In this document: positions 1 through 10,598 of the stretch, in pieces
Position numbering within the stretch: position 1 is the stretch's first letter
How the letters are laid out: every line of letters begins with the position of its first letter
DNA from: Warburgia ugandensis
Taxonomy: Eukaryota > Streptophyta > Magnoliopsida > Canellales > Canellaceae
Length of the DNA stretch: 64,000 nt
Assembly (NCBI GenBank): GCA_035236585.1
Contig: CP141132.1
Span: forward strand, 44,891,880-44,955,879
Direction: 5' to 3'
Notes under the pieces: generated by a model
The model's database searches: none
What the model was told of the DNA's origin: nothing
What the model saw: only the letters and a program-made list of their open reading frames with translations
Program-made: the position numbers and the translations under genes

Positions 1-1125
1 TCTATCAAAAAAATTCTTTTATCAACCTGAACTAGTACATCCTCTACCATAACACATGTAACATTAACTAACCTATCTGCCAATTGTAGTATGGTGGTAG
101 TCTTTTTCATCTGACCTAAACCTAATTCTTTATATACAAAATAAGTCTATATGTTAACACTTGACCCCAACTCAAGTAGAGCCCTATCAATTATGTGTTC
201 GTCAAACACACATGATATAGCGGGGCACCTTGGATCTGTATACTTTGATGGGGCTTTTTGATGCAAGATTCTGCTTACTTGCTTGGCTAAGAAGATATAT
301 CCTTAACTATGTTAAGTAATGGAATATTGATATTCACTTGACTAAACGCATCCATTAGCATATCAAAATTAGTATGCTTGTTAGTCATATTGAAAAATTA
401 CATATTATTTTTTCACTCCTAATGGTAGTTATGGATTGGGTTTATCCATGAAATTATTTGTCACTAAAAATTGTGCCAATACCTTATTGGCCCTTAGTGT
501 TAGGCACAGGTTGACTAGAAAAATTTTCCTTTTCCCTTTCAAAAAATGCAACATATATTTGACCCATTTGGTACTACAACTGCACAATAGATTGCAATTG
601 GGCTTGCATTGTTTGTTTAGTGTTATTTTTGAAATTTAATAAACTCTGAAAAACAAACTTTGGGTGTCTTGTAAACATTGTTTCCTTTGTTGTGGATGAA
701 ATGATTGTTGTGTTATAGGGGGTCTTGTTGTGAATGAAATTAAACTACTGATGCAACTCTAATCTAGGCATTGGAAAGGAAGTAAGAATAGCTCACAATG
801 GAGCCTTGGAATTAGTCTTCTTTTACAAGGGTGGGTCCATGTATATACCACCTCCTCTTCTACATCAAGATGGCCCACCCTTGACCTGTATTATTGCAAG
901 CCATTTTTAAATTTAATGAATTATGATATAAAAAATTAGAAGATCAATTTCACTACAATTCACTCTAATAAATAAAAAAATGCATTACTATCCTAAATCT
1001 TCCTCCAAGTCCACCAAATTCTTGCCCAAATAAAAAGATAAGTAAGTATTAAAGATCTTTTTGAATACAGAAAGTAATGTAAAAATGTAACTACTCTACA
1101 TGTTGCTTAAAACTATGACTAGTTG
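1..1125 (-). pseudogene. Athila/Tat-like Ty3/gypsy gag-protease remnant
   Basis: Read on the minus strand this is the 5' internal part of a Ty3/gypsy retrotransposon. The protease lies at about 1-190 and contains ALLELGSSVN followed by YKELGLGQMKKT, matching the ALLDLGASVNLLPYSVY...LGLGELKPT block of Athila/Tat-type aspartic proteases. The catalytic DLG is altered to ELG. Upstream of it (about 190-420) is a gag-pol linker, and at about 440-560 a gag tail ending NFSSQPVPN, like the 'PSQPVPNP' motif of this lineage. Stops interrupt every frame. The stretch at 770-900 is the reverse complement of 10860-11000, so this copy and Tat-1 belong to one family. The element continues past the left edge of the window. 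Not functional. Confidence 0.75.
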
Positions 1126-1143
1126 TACCCAACAATGGTGCCA
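1126..1143 (-). other. Primer-binding site (tRNA-Asp type), minus-strand Athila/Tat element
   Basis: On the minus strand it reads TGGCACCATTGTTGGGTA, a decayed form of the TGGCGCCGTTGCCGGGGA site used by Athila/Tat retrotransposons. It lies just inside the LTR remnant that begins near 1150, as expected for a PBS. Confidence 0.65.
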
Positions 1144-1149
1144 AAAACT

Positions 1150-2222
1150 TGTTGTTGATTTTAAATATAGAGCAAGTGCACGGGTCCAATAAGTCATAGA
1201 CACAACAAATACGGCTCTATCCCACAAAGAATGTTTAATAAATGGATTTCAATTAAAGTCTAAACTAATCTACTTTCACCTAGCCAATGACTAAGGAAAG
1301 CAGATAACCTTAAACACTAAACTAAAGTAAGCAAGTAACTAAAATAAGAGAAATAAACCAAACTATCTAAAGAATTTAAAACTACTTTCATTAAGAGAAA
1401 ATGATTACAATGGAAATCAGTACAATAAAATAAAGAAAAGAACCTAATAAGGTAACAAAACTTCCTTGAAGTGTCCATTGTAGAATGCGTTAGTTGTGTC
1501 ACTCAACTATGTTCTTTACATGTTCACTTCTTTTTCTAGGCTTGAACTCCACTTTATAGCTCTCTTTCTTGTGCACTCATCAAGGGCTTGTACACTTATT
1601 TTCAATCCAAAATGCACTACTTTACATCTAGGCAATCATCATCAATACAACTCCATTTACTTGTTTAGATAAATCAATTGTACCCAACAATCAAAGAGGG
1701 TAGTCACCCTATCATGCCACTCACCCGAAGGACCATCAACTATACTTTAGGAAGAAGAGAATTGTTGGCTATCATGGAAAGTGGAACAAGGCTTTCTTCT
1801 TTTCCTTATTCTTCCCAAAACCCAAAGAAAGAATATGAAAGGCTAAGGAAAAAGGTGGTGTGAGTAATAGGGTGATGGAAGGTTGGTGTGTGTAAGTGAA
1901 AGGAGGGAGGGTGAAAAGGTTGTGCATGGAAGAGAGTGATGAAGTGGAGTGCGTGTAATTCTAAGTGGGTAAGCATGTAGGTGAGTGATGAAGTGGATGT
2001 GTGTTGAGAGTTTTCCTGCAAGTGCACAGTTAATCAATTATAGTGTTGCATGATTGAATCCACAAGTAGGATATAGTGTGAATTTAAAACACAAATTATT
2101 TTCCTATCATGATCCAAAGGGATTTATACAAGAAAGATTACAAGATGAGGTGATAAAGTGATCAATGGATGAGATTGGTTTAATAGAATTAACTATGATT
2201 GAAGATTAGGAATAGAGATCAC
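1150..2222 (-). mobile_element. LTR remnant(s) of the minus-strand Athila/Tat element
   Basis: The reverse complement of about 1150-1320 aligns by eye with the end of the Tat-1 LTR (about 10440-10572). Shared parts are the 'ctaggt.aaagtag' stretch, 'catttattaaacattc' and the 'gtgcacttg' box close to the LTR end. The reverse complement of about 1840-2010 has the pyrimidine-rich 'cactctc' centre typical of these LTRs. A second 'gtgcacttgcagg' box on the minus strand near 2015-2035 suggests two LTR pieces fused together. The outer (U3) end was not found, so the piece is truncated where Tat-1 inserted at about 2223. Short open frames here are not genes. Confidence 0.55.
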
Positions 2223-2759
2223 TGATAGGTATAGAAATATTACATACATATCCCTATGTTTAGTATGTTTTTAGCCCTACAAGTCACTTAATTATCATTA
2301 ATTTAGGTTAATTATACTATTTTGTAGGTCAAGGGTACAAATGAAAAGAATGCTAAAAATTGACAATTTTCCTTCATAAATAAGCAATTTCACATTCCAA
2401 GTTTCATCATGGGTCACACATGCCAAAAATGAAGTCCTAAAGGTTCAAAATAATCATTTGATGTAACTGTCAAAGTGAGAATGGGTGGAATCAAGGGGAT
2501 TCATCCTAGGGCCATCTAATGTAATGGTTAAGAGAAAATGAAGTTTTAAGGAAGATTTATATGGGATCCCATCCATCCAAACAAAGATAAGTATGATCTC
2601 AGGGCTAGGATTGAAGTGACGAAAATAAGGTAACCTTCCACCTTTCCTATGTTGAAAAGTTAACTCAAAATCCCAAGGAAAGGAAGATCTCAACCACCCA
2701 TTCTCATCCAAGGGTTCATACATCTTAGGATCTCAACCACCCATTCCATGCACTCCATT
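2223..2759 (+). mobile_element. Tat-1 5' LTR, first part (Athila/Tat type)
   Basis: Begins TGATAGGTATAG, parallel to the starts of other Athila-type LTRs in the window (TGATAAGTGC at 2760, TGATAGGTAG at 49660). It contains the 'ttttgtaggtc' motif found about 70-130 bp into these LTRs. The LTR stops at 2759, where another solo LTR is inserted, and resumes at 8158. Joining the two flanks gives a continuous LTR with a TATA box in the usual place. The 537 bp here plus 2415 bp beyond make about 2.95 kb. Confidence 0.6.
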
Positions 2760-3853
2760 TGATAAGTGCTTAATTTTGCATAAAAACCACCCAATTAGTA
2801 CCACATGTGTTACAACATATGGTGTTAAATTAGGATTTTTAGAGCAAAATCCATAACAAATGCATTTTTGACCTAATGAAGCAAAATTTTTTTATTTTGT
2901 AGGTCCAGAAGCTAATCCAAGGTAAGTATGTGATTAATCATGATTTTTTAGTGTTTAATTAGGATTTTTTCACTTTTTTATAGGAAGTAAGATGTTGATC
3001 CAATGACCAAGATTGATTGGGATGAAATTGAAGATCAAGATCAAAAGGTTGACTTGAAGCCTCAAATCTATCACTTCAGCATGAGATCAAGGGCAAGATC
3101 ATATTATGGACCAATAATAGATGTGATTAAAGGAGCTAAAAATGGCCAAAGTGGGCCTATGAAGTAAGCCATTCATTTCCACCACCTTTTGCATGGGAGC
3201 CATTCAAGCCACCTTTAACATATAAGCATGAAGGAAGGTGGAAAGATAAGGAATTCAAGCCAAATCATACAAGCCACTCAAGCTAAGGGTTAAATCCAAG
3301 AAAACAAGCCAAGGAAGCTTCTAAAGACAGCCATGAGCTTAGCCAATTAAGCCTTCAAAGCAAGCCATCTAAGCTATTAAGCTAAGTAAATGGAAGGCTG
3401 TGATTGGAGGTGATTCAAGAGAGTTACTGTAATGACTCCAATTTTGTACTATTGAAATTCCAAGTTTAGCAATGAAAAGTTCAGTTTTAAAGAAAAGGGC
3501 ATTTTAGTCATTTCACTAGTCACCTTGACTAAACCCAGGAATTTGATCCCAAAAGTGGTTCCATTAGATGCGTCTCGGAAAAAGGAATCCAACGAGATCA
3601 AAATCACCCAAAACGGAGTTAAAATGAGCAAGATATGGCCCTTTGAAGTTCAGGGGCAAAATTGTAAATTTCACAAAACAACTTAACTTGAAAAACACAG
3701 GTGCCCGTTTTGATACGGGCACCCCGTCGTCTTCAACCTCCTAGAGGTTTCTGGAACGGCGGTGTTTCAAGGAGAAACCACTGCCCTTCTAGAGGGTTCC
3801 CCACCGCCATTCAAAGGCAGTTAGAACCCCTCCAGAACCCTCTGTAAAAGCTC

Positions 3854-3861
3854 TATAAATA
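3854..3861 (+). promoter_or_regulatory. Putative LTR TATA box (family-1 solo LTR)
   Basis: TATAAATA sits about 430 bp into the LTR, followed by GC-rich sequence. The copies at 35962 and 42131 have TATAAAAA at about 390-400 bp. The matching position supports it as the U3 core promoter of the element. Whether it is active is unknown. Confidence 0.5.
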
Positions 3862-5130
3862 GAGCTCTTGGGTGCCTCTAATGGCAGCCCAAAACCTTGC
3901 AAAAAACCCATCATGGAGCAGTGACCAAGAGGGGAAAACGTGGAAAGAAAACCACCCACGAAGTAGGTATGCTCAAAAACTCCCCAAACCCATCTCACCC
4001 ACAGTCCTAGGCTCGGTTTCCCTAGGTTTTTGCATGAAAAACCATGGAGAATAGGCCTCTAGGGAGCCACCAAGGACCCTGGGACGTCCCCAGGGCTGCA
4101 CTGGTTCCTCAGGGATGAACCAGGGCATCCCAAGGATGCCCCGGTCCCCCAATGACGAAGACGGCCCACCCCAGACAAGACGCGTCGAACGCGTCTGAGA
4201 AGAAAACCAATGGGCGCGTCCTTGGACGCGCCTGCTAAAGAGCAAGACGGCTGAGAAAGTCGAGCGCTTCTGCAGACGAGCCTGCTGAGGCGCGTGCCGC
4301 AGACACGCAGCGCACTAGTGAAGCGTCATTTTTTTTGTTACTTCAGGAAGCTAGGCGCACGTCGTAGACGCGCAGCGCCCTAGCATTCCTCTCTTTTTGT
4401 TTTTAAGACTCTATGTACATACAATATTAAAACGCTTATAACTTGAGATCTAGAGCTCCGATTGAGGCACCGCAAAAGGCGTTGTGTCCGTATCGACGAC
4501 ATGGACACATCCAAACCATAAAATCTCTGATCAAGGCCCAATCAAAGTAGGGCATGACCCTTAGAATAGGATGGTGGCGCGTGACCACTAGAACTTTGGA
4601 AAGCTGAGGATACCAAGGCCCAAGTAAGACCTTAGGACACCCATAGGCATAGGGATGGACCCCTAATGCCTAAGTAATAAGACCCAACTACTCTAAACCC
4701 ATCAAAGATAGGTTAAACTAACCTTGAGTCCCCAAACCATGTTCAGGAGCGTACGAGGACAAAGGGGTTAACGCGACCTAGTCAGGTAGGTGCTCTATCA
4801 CTATTAGATTCTTTTAAAAGATCTATTATTGTTTTGAGAACATATTTTTTAAGTATATAACTTGTTTAGCATGACTTGATTCAGCATGCATAGGATAAAC
4901 GTTTTGTACATAGACATGTTTCGTAAATGATTGCATACACATTGTGGACATATATGTTTTGTGAACAAGTGCATACATTGCATGATTTAAGTGCTTGCAA
5001 AGATTGCATGTCCTTGAGGGTTGCCAAAAGACGCTGGAGTGCCGAGGGCTAGGCAGTTGTGAGGGACCCAAAGTGGACTGGTTTTGAAAAGAGGTTTTTG
5101 CTTGTCTGCATGATAAGTGTAGCCTTAGCC

Positions 5131-5186
5131 GATGAGGACGGGCTGATGAGGGCGGGTCGATGAGGGCGGGCCGATGAGGGCCGACC
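5131..5186 (+). repeat. 14-bp tandem repeat, four copies
   Basis: The unit GATGAGGGCGGGCC starts at 5131, 5145, 5159 and 5173 with minor changes. It lies inside the family-1 solo LTR and is not seen at the matching place in the two LTRs of the full-length family-1 element. Confidence 0.85.
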
Positions 5187-5532
5187 AAAGAGAGCTGACA
5201 AGCTTCTAGGCTGGCCGACTTCTAGGCTGTCAGGATTCTAGGCAAGGTTATGAGTTTGAATGCGAGACTAGCATTGCATGTTTTGCAATCAATTTCATAA
5301 ATTGCATGATTTACGACGAAGGACGTGTCATAGGCCCTGTGGAGGCTATGACCAAGTGTCCTCAGGTACCCGGGGACCACACGGCGGTGAGGTCATGGGC
5401 ATAGTGGGACCCTATGGTTTCGTGGATTTATGTGCATTGCATATGGCATGATATAAGGTTGGTCGACCATACCATACTAGAGGTCCATGAGTTGGACTCC
5501 ATGAGGCATCTATTGCATATCATGATGTCATC

Positions 5533-5554
5533 ATATATATATATATATATATAT
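5533..5554. repeat. (AT)11 microsatellite
   Basis: Uninterrupted AT dinucleotides inside the family-1 solo LTR. The two full-length LTRs have only a short 'gatatatgat' here. Confidence 0.9.
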
Positions 5555-5595
5555 GATACTTTCACCTTTGGATTATGTGATCTTTTAAGTTATAA

Positions 5596-5729
5596 GAATT
5601 TCAGTTGATTATGGATTCTTATACTGATGTTGAACTCGAGTATTCAAACATATGCATATTTTGAATTTCAGTTGATTATGGATTCTTATACTGATATTGA
5701 ACTCGAGTATTCAAACATACGCATGTTTT
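5596..5729 (+). repeat. 67-bp tandem duplication in LTR
   Basis: Two nearly identical units start at 5596 and 5663. Both carry 'gaatttcagttgattatgg' followed by 'gaactcgagtattcaaacat'. The corresponding place in the LTRs at 38100 and 44280 carries a single unit. Confidence 0.85.
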
Positions 5730-8157
5730 GAATGAGCATATGATTTTGAAACATCTCATGCATTTATAAAACTAGTAGTGATAGGCCCTACTGAGTATAT
5801 TATATACTCACCCAATCCTCAACATTTTTCAGATACAAAGTAAATACTTAAGGGCAAGGAACGTTTGTATTAGAAGACACAGACTAAGTACAAGTAAGTA
5901 AACCCCTATCTTATCTTTCAATATTACTTGATTGTAGTTACTCTCTAATAGCTGGGGCTGTGACTAACACTTTCTTGGGAACAATATTGATTTAAAACTT
6001 TGCCATGGCTAAATAGATTGAGAATGTGTTTTCACACTCGGGGTTTTTATGAAAGGTTGTTTTCCAAATGAAAAATATTTTCATGCATTTCATATTTATA
6101 AAACGAGAGATCTCGCCTTTTTATCAACATTGCATCATATAAAAACCTGGGTCGTGACAGTTACCCATGAGTTATTTTGAAGATAATTATGGGAAAATAT
6201 ATTAAATTAAGAGGACATGTGGACCAATGGGATAAGACCCACAAATTTTTAGAGTTTTTCTCACTTTTCCCTACTTTTTCCTTAATTTCCAACCCACCCT
6301 TAAGATTCACTACGAATTTCCAAAACTCTCACTCCTACCGCCTCTTATGAAACATCCTAACCAACCAAATCTCCCCGCCTAAAATCTCCCACTTCTTTCC
6401 CATCTCATACCTAACCACTTTCCTATGATATAGGGATTCAACAACTTCGAGAAAGGGGGAGATGCCCCTTCCTAAAATAAAGGTGTCTCCCATGTACTCT
6501 CACTTCCACACACACATCAATACTAAGTTAGCCTAGGAAAAATAGGAAAAACCTTATAAGACCCCCCAAATTCCAAGCAAAGGAAGACTTTTTCTTCATT
6601 ATAAATTTGATGTCTCCTCCATAGGAAGGAGATCCCAAACTCTTTCCAAAATTTTCACTCCTTTTTGCTTCATTTTTTGTGACTTGGGTGCCACCTCTAC
6701 CTTCCAAGGTTGATGCTTCTTATTTAAGTGTTCAACCTAGGATTTGTGCGGGTTTTGATTCATCTTTGAAGGTTGGTTAGCCTTTGCTGGAATTTCTTCT
6801 TTTCATGCCATCTCTTGCTTTGTTTTCCTTGATTTTAAACTAAGAGTCAAGTCTTTGTTTCCCTTGGAGTGACAGCAAGGGAAGTCATCTTGAATCTAGT
6901 TTTGTTCCTTAGCTTTCATTGCATCTTAATTCTCTTTTAGCTTGTTGAATTTCCAGATTTGGTTATTTAAGTTCCATTGTTTCTTGCCTTAGTTTTGCAT
7001 AGGATTTTCCCTTGATTTCAACCATACTTGTTCATGAGTGAATGTTGGAATAATTGAAGAAGAGTCTGGCTTGTGATTGAGGAGTGATTTAGATTAAGTG
7101 AACATCATTGTGATAACAATTATGTTTCAGATTTGGATTACGTATATGAAATGTAATGTTGATGACCTTTTGGATATGATTCAATGACGTTAATGGAAAT
7201 ATCAATTCATGCTTGTTTCCAGCAGTAAGTTAATTTTGTTCTTAAATATTTAAATGGATTAGAAGTGATTAATTTCATGTTTTACATGTTATACTCATTG
7301 AATGTTTCAATCACTTTACTTCTGGAATTTCTTTGCATCAATGGTGTATGTCAATTTCCAGCACCATACAATCTTGTTCACTTAACTTTTCAAGAGCCCA
7401 ATTAGATTCTTAGGTAGCTTAGTTAATGTTAGAATTAGAATTTCATGCTTATATTTTTAATAGAGTTGCTTTGATCCACTTATATCCAATGAATCATGCA
7501 TACCATTCCTTGGTTACATGCATGATACATGGGTAGGTTTCCTTTCATTGTTTGTTAGTAGTAATCTTTTCTTTAATTCACATATTGGTTGTCATTAGAT
7601 TCCATTATTTTACATCTGAATAGATTTTGTTATTTTACATCTTAATAAGTTGGAAAGTAATCAAATTTTCCATACTTGTTAAATTCGTTGATTTGGTTGC
7701 CTACTTTTCTTAGTTCTACATAATTAAGAAAGTAGTTTGTTAATACATGTTTCCATTAGGTTAGTTCTTAATTTCATGTTAGCAAAGGTAGTTTAGGAAA
7801 GTTTCTAAATTGCATTTTAGGAAAAATTTTAATTAGGAAAGTCATAAGATTAGCTGTTTTTGATTGAGGAATGTTTTAATCTTAGAAAGTGCATGTTTTA
7901 CAAAAGTTCTCCATTTAGCATGTTTCATGTTTTTTCTTGGTTTTCATTAATTTTTTTTAATTAGTTTCTAATTTCATGTTCTAATTTCCATTCTTAGTTT
8001 AGAAAAAAGGAATCACTTGAATTTTGGCTAGGTTAGATAGTTTAAAATAAGATCTAGTAGCATCACAATAGTTCACTCCTCGTGCGATAGACCTTGCTTG
8101 CATGGGAATACTATATTGATTTGTGCACTTGCTAGTTTAATTAAAACCACAACACCA

Positions 8158-10572
8158 TCATTAGGACTTTATAAATATGAAAACTCTACATTGCCCCACC
8201 AATTTCCTACCCATTCACTTTTCTCCCCACCAATTTCCTTTCCTACTTATTCCTTATCTTTTCCTTCTCTTTCCTTTCCTTTTCCTATGTATTTCTTCAT
8301 GTATTCCACACCACTTTCATCCATTAGAAAAAGATGCCTCCCCCCTTAATAATCACTTTCCTATTTTGATTCCACCTCCCTTCCTTCTTAAGCTCAATCT
8401 TCTTTTCTCTTTCTCTTTCTTTCTTTTCCCATGTATTCCCTTCATATATACCTTAGACTTTCGACTTCTTACTTCTTTTTCTTTCCACCATAATACCTTT
8501 TGTATCCCATCCCATTCCCTTATTTGAGTTCCACACACCCCCATCTTTCCCTTGCTTGCTTTCTAATTAAAATTAATTGGTCTCCCCTATTAAATCATCT
8601 TAACTCTCATGCTAGAAATCTATAAGTATAGGTGTTTTGAATGAATTAAGGATTTTTTAACTTTTCTTAGAGCTCAATAAGATCCTTTTCATGGTCGTAT
8701 GCATTGTAGATTTTCTAGCTTACTTAGGTTGCATGACTAATTTGTGTTTTCTTAGGTTATGTTTCACTTTGTAGATCAAGATTGTAATATAGCTTTCCAT
8801 TTAGTTTCACTTATTTCCCTACTTTAAGACCTTTACTAATTTAGAAGTAGGGTAGTTTCTAATTTTGGAGTTGATGTTTAGATCTTAGATACCTTGCTTT
8901 TTAGTTTTAGAAGATTTTTTATTTGCTTTCCATTCATCTTACTTATGTTTTAGGATTAGTTTAGACCATTTTAGAAGGTCTTTGTAAGGTAGATTGTTAG
9001 ATCTAGCACTTTTCCAATTTAAAATTACTACTTTCCTTATCTAGAAATCTATGTTTGACTTAGTTTGACTTTCTATTTTCCTTTTCATACATCATAGGAT
9101 TAGTAGAGAAACATCATGCATACTAGCACCTTAGATTCATAAAGCATTCTTAAATTAGAATTTCATGTGTAACATCATAATATCATGCATTTAGTCTAAG
9201 TATCATCACTTTCAAATTTAGAAACACACCAAAGACTTTCTTAGTTACATGCATGGATATTTCCATGCTAGGTTTCATTCTTTATTCATTCCCATATCTT
9301 GATCTCTCATCATTGCACTTTCCTTCATTTACCCACCTTCTTACCATGTTTCTAATTTCATTCACTTTCTATGTTCATGTTACACACCCACTTTCTTCTT
9401 TCAGAATTCATGCTAGTTAAGTCATGCATCATTCCTCTTTCTCTCTTTTAATTTCATTTCTTAGATTTAGACTAAGTAAAAGGAAAGGATTCTTTTGTCT
9501 TTCTAAGGCAATAAGGGAACTTTCCAATTCCTTATGTAAGATTGAAGACACACCTAAATCCATCCATAAATCCATTTAGATTCCTAGCTAAGGGCATCAT
9601 GTTGAAGGATAGAATCAAACCATGTACCTATTCCTTGGTTTATCTCCTAAGGCTAGAATTGGTGAGTCCTAATACAAGGCCCACACTCTCCACTTTATTT
9701 TCTTTTTCTTCTATTTCATGTTTAAAGTAGGAATGTCTTCTATGGCTGCCCTATTTTAAGATGAATGACCTCTAATCTCCCATTTATTTAAGTTCCTTAA
9801 TGTTGTCTTCTTTTTAGCATTTGCAGCTTAGAAAAAATGCAATTACTTTTTCAATTTCAATTTCTATTTCCATCATTATTCTTTCTTTCTTAGGGTGATG
9901 ATTGTTTAGGAAAGGTGTTAAGGATCATCTTTACTTGGATGCCCTAATACTTCATTCTTATGGGTTGTTAGATGGGATTTGTTGGGTTTGTGGCATGTTG
10001 GGTCAAAGATACGAGAAAAGCTTGGTGGTAACTTTAGTATATTTTGGTTGAGGAGAAGTGTAGTAGATCTTGTTGAGTGACACAACATAAGTGCCTCACA
10101 ATGAAATTCAAGCTTAGATTGACTTTTTTTTCTTTCATTTGCTTTCTTTTCATTGCTTGTGTAACAATTCCTTATAATTTGGCCATTAGTAAAATAGTTC
10201 TTTTCCTTTTCTTAGTACTTTGTTCATTACATTAATTTGTAGTTAGTGGCAATTTAGAACTATTTCATTAGTTGTAGTTTAAAAAATGCTCGTAATTTAT
10301 TTCTTTACTTATTTAAATACTTTCCTATTTTTCTTAGTTGCTTGCTTTCTAATTTACAGTTTACTTTCTAGTTGCTTAGTTAGTTGTTTTATATCTTTAC
10401 TTTTCTTGCTTTTTATTAGAATCTTTCCTATTTTTGAATGCTAGGTTAAAGTAAGATGACCTAAATTCTAATTAAATCTATTTATTAGAGAGTCTTCATG
10501 AGCTCAACAAGTATTTGTTGATTATATAATTCAATAGAACTGTGCACTTGAGCTAATAATTTAGACACATCA
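8158..10572 (+). mobile_element. Tat-1 5' LTR, second part
   Basis: Continuation of the Tat-1 5' LTR after the inserted solo LTR. It has a TATA box near 8170, a long pyrimidine-rich T/C stretch (8200-8560) and the 'gtgcacttg' box near 10540. It ends at TTAGACACATCA, eight bases before the PBS. About 9500-10570 repeats at about 16930-18007, the 3' LTR of the same element. Matching blocks include 'ttcctagctaagggcatcatg', 'aatacttcattc.ta.gg', 'gtggcatgttgggt' and 'ctaggttaaa'. No gene is seen, and the open frames at about 8098-8527 are low-complexity T/C translation. Confidence 0.65.
8170..8177 (+). promoter_or_regulatory. Putative LTR TATA box (Tat-1)
   Basis: TATAAATA lies about 550 bp into the Tat-1 LTR once the inserted solo LTR is removed. 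It is followed by the pyrimidine-rich tract usual downstream of the start site in these LTRs. Activity is inferred only. Confidence 0.35.
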
Positions 10573-10580
10573 AATTATTT

Positions 10581-10598
10581 TGGCATCGTTGTCTAGGA
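10581..10598 (+). other. Primer-binding site (tRNA-Asp type), Tat-1
   Basis: TGGCATCGTTGTCTAGGA differs at only a few positions from the TGGCGCCGTTGCCGGGGA site of Athila/Tat elements. It directly follows the LTR end at 10572 and fixes the plus orientation of Tat-1. Confidence 0.75.

Larger units (their letters stand above)
3428..6159 (+). mobile_element. Family-1 solo LTR with perfect TSD GTTAC
   Basis: A 2732-bp LTR starting TGTAATGACTCC and ending GGGTCGTGACA. It is flanked by identical 5-mers GTTAC at 3423-3427 and 6160-6164, so both ends are exact and no interior remains. It shares its 3' part with the LTRs at 35962 and 42131: the 'gtaggtgctctatc' box, the block around 5330-5480 ('ggggaccacacggc', 'ggttggtcgaccatacca'), 'tagtatatactcacc'-like sequence, and the terminal 'acccgggttgtcgca'-like end. 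The GC-rich first half (about 3700-4450) does not align with those LTRs. It therefore represents a separate subfamily. Confidence 0.9.
2760..8157 (+). mobile_element. Athila/Tat-type solo LTR (interrupted), nested in Tat-1 LTR
   Basis: Starts TGATAAGTGC and ends ACAACACCA. Near the end, at about 8080-8140, is the lineage-typical 'gtgcgatagacc' to 'gtgcacttgc' block. Flanking 5-mers are CCATT (2755-2759) and TCATT (8158-8162), a TSD with one transition. A family-1 solo LTR (3428-6159) plus its TSD interrupts it, so the original LTR was about 2.66 kb. Two blocks pair with the LTR at 49660-51769: the start, and the 'aagccat..aagcca' stretch (3150-3390 against 50080-50240). No internal region remains, so this is a solo LTR formed by LTR-LTR recombination. 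Confidence 0.7.

Noticed and set aside
2454..2723. 89-codon antisense open frame
   Set aside because: It lies in the Tat-1 5' LTR, has no domain, and no homologous frame is seen in the other LTRs.
8098..8527. Open frames of 83 and 116 codons rich in F, P, S, L
   Set aside because: Low-complexity translation of the T/C-rich part of the Tat-1 LTR.
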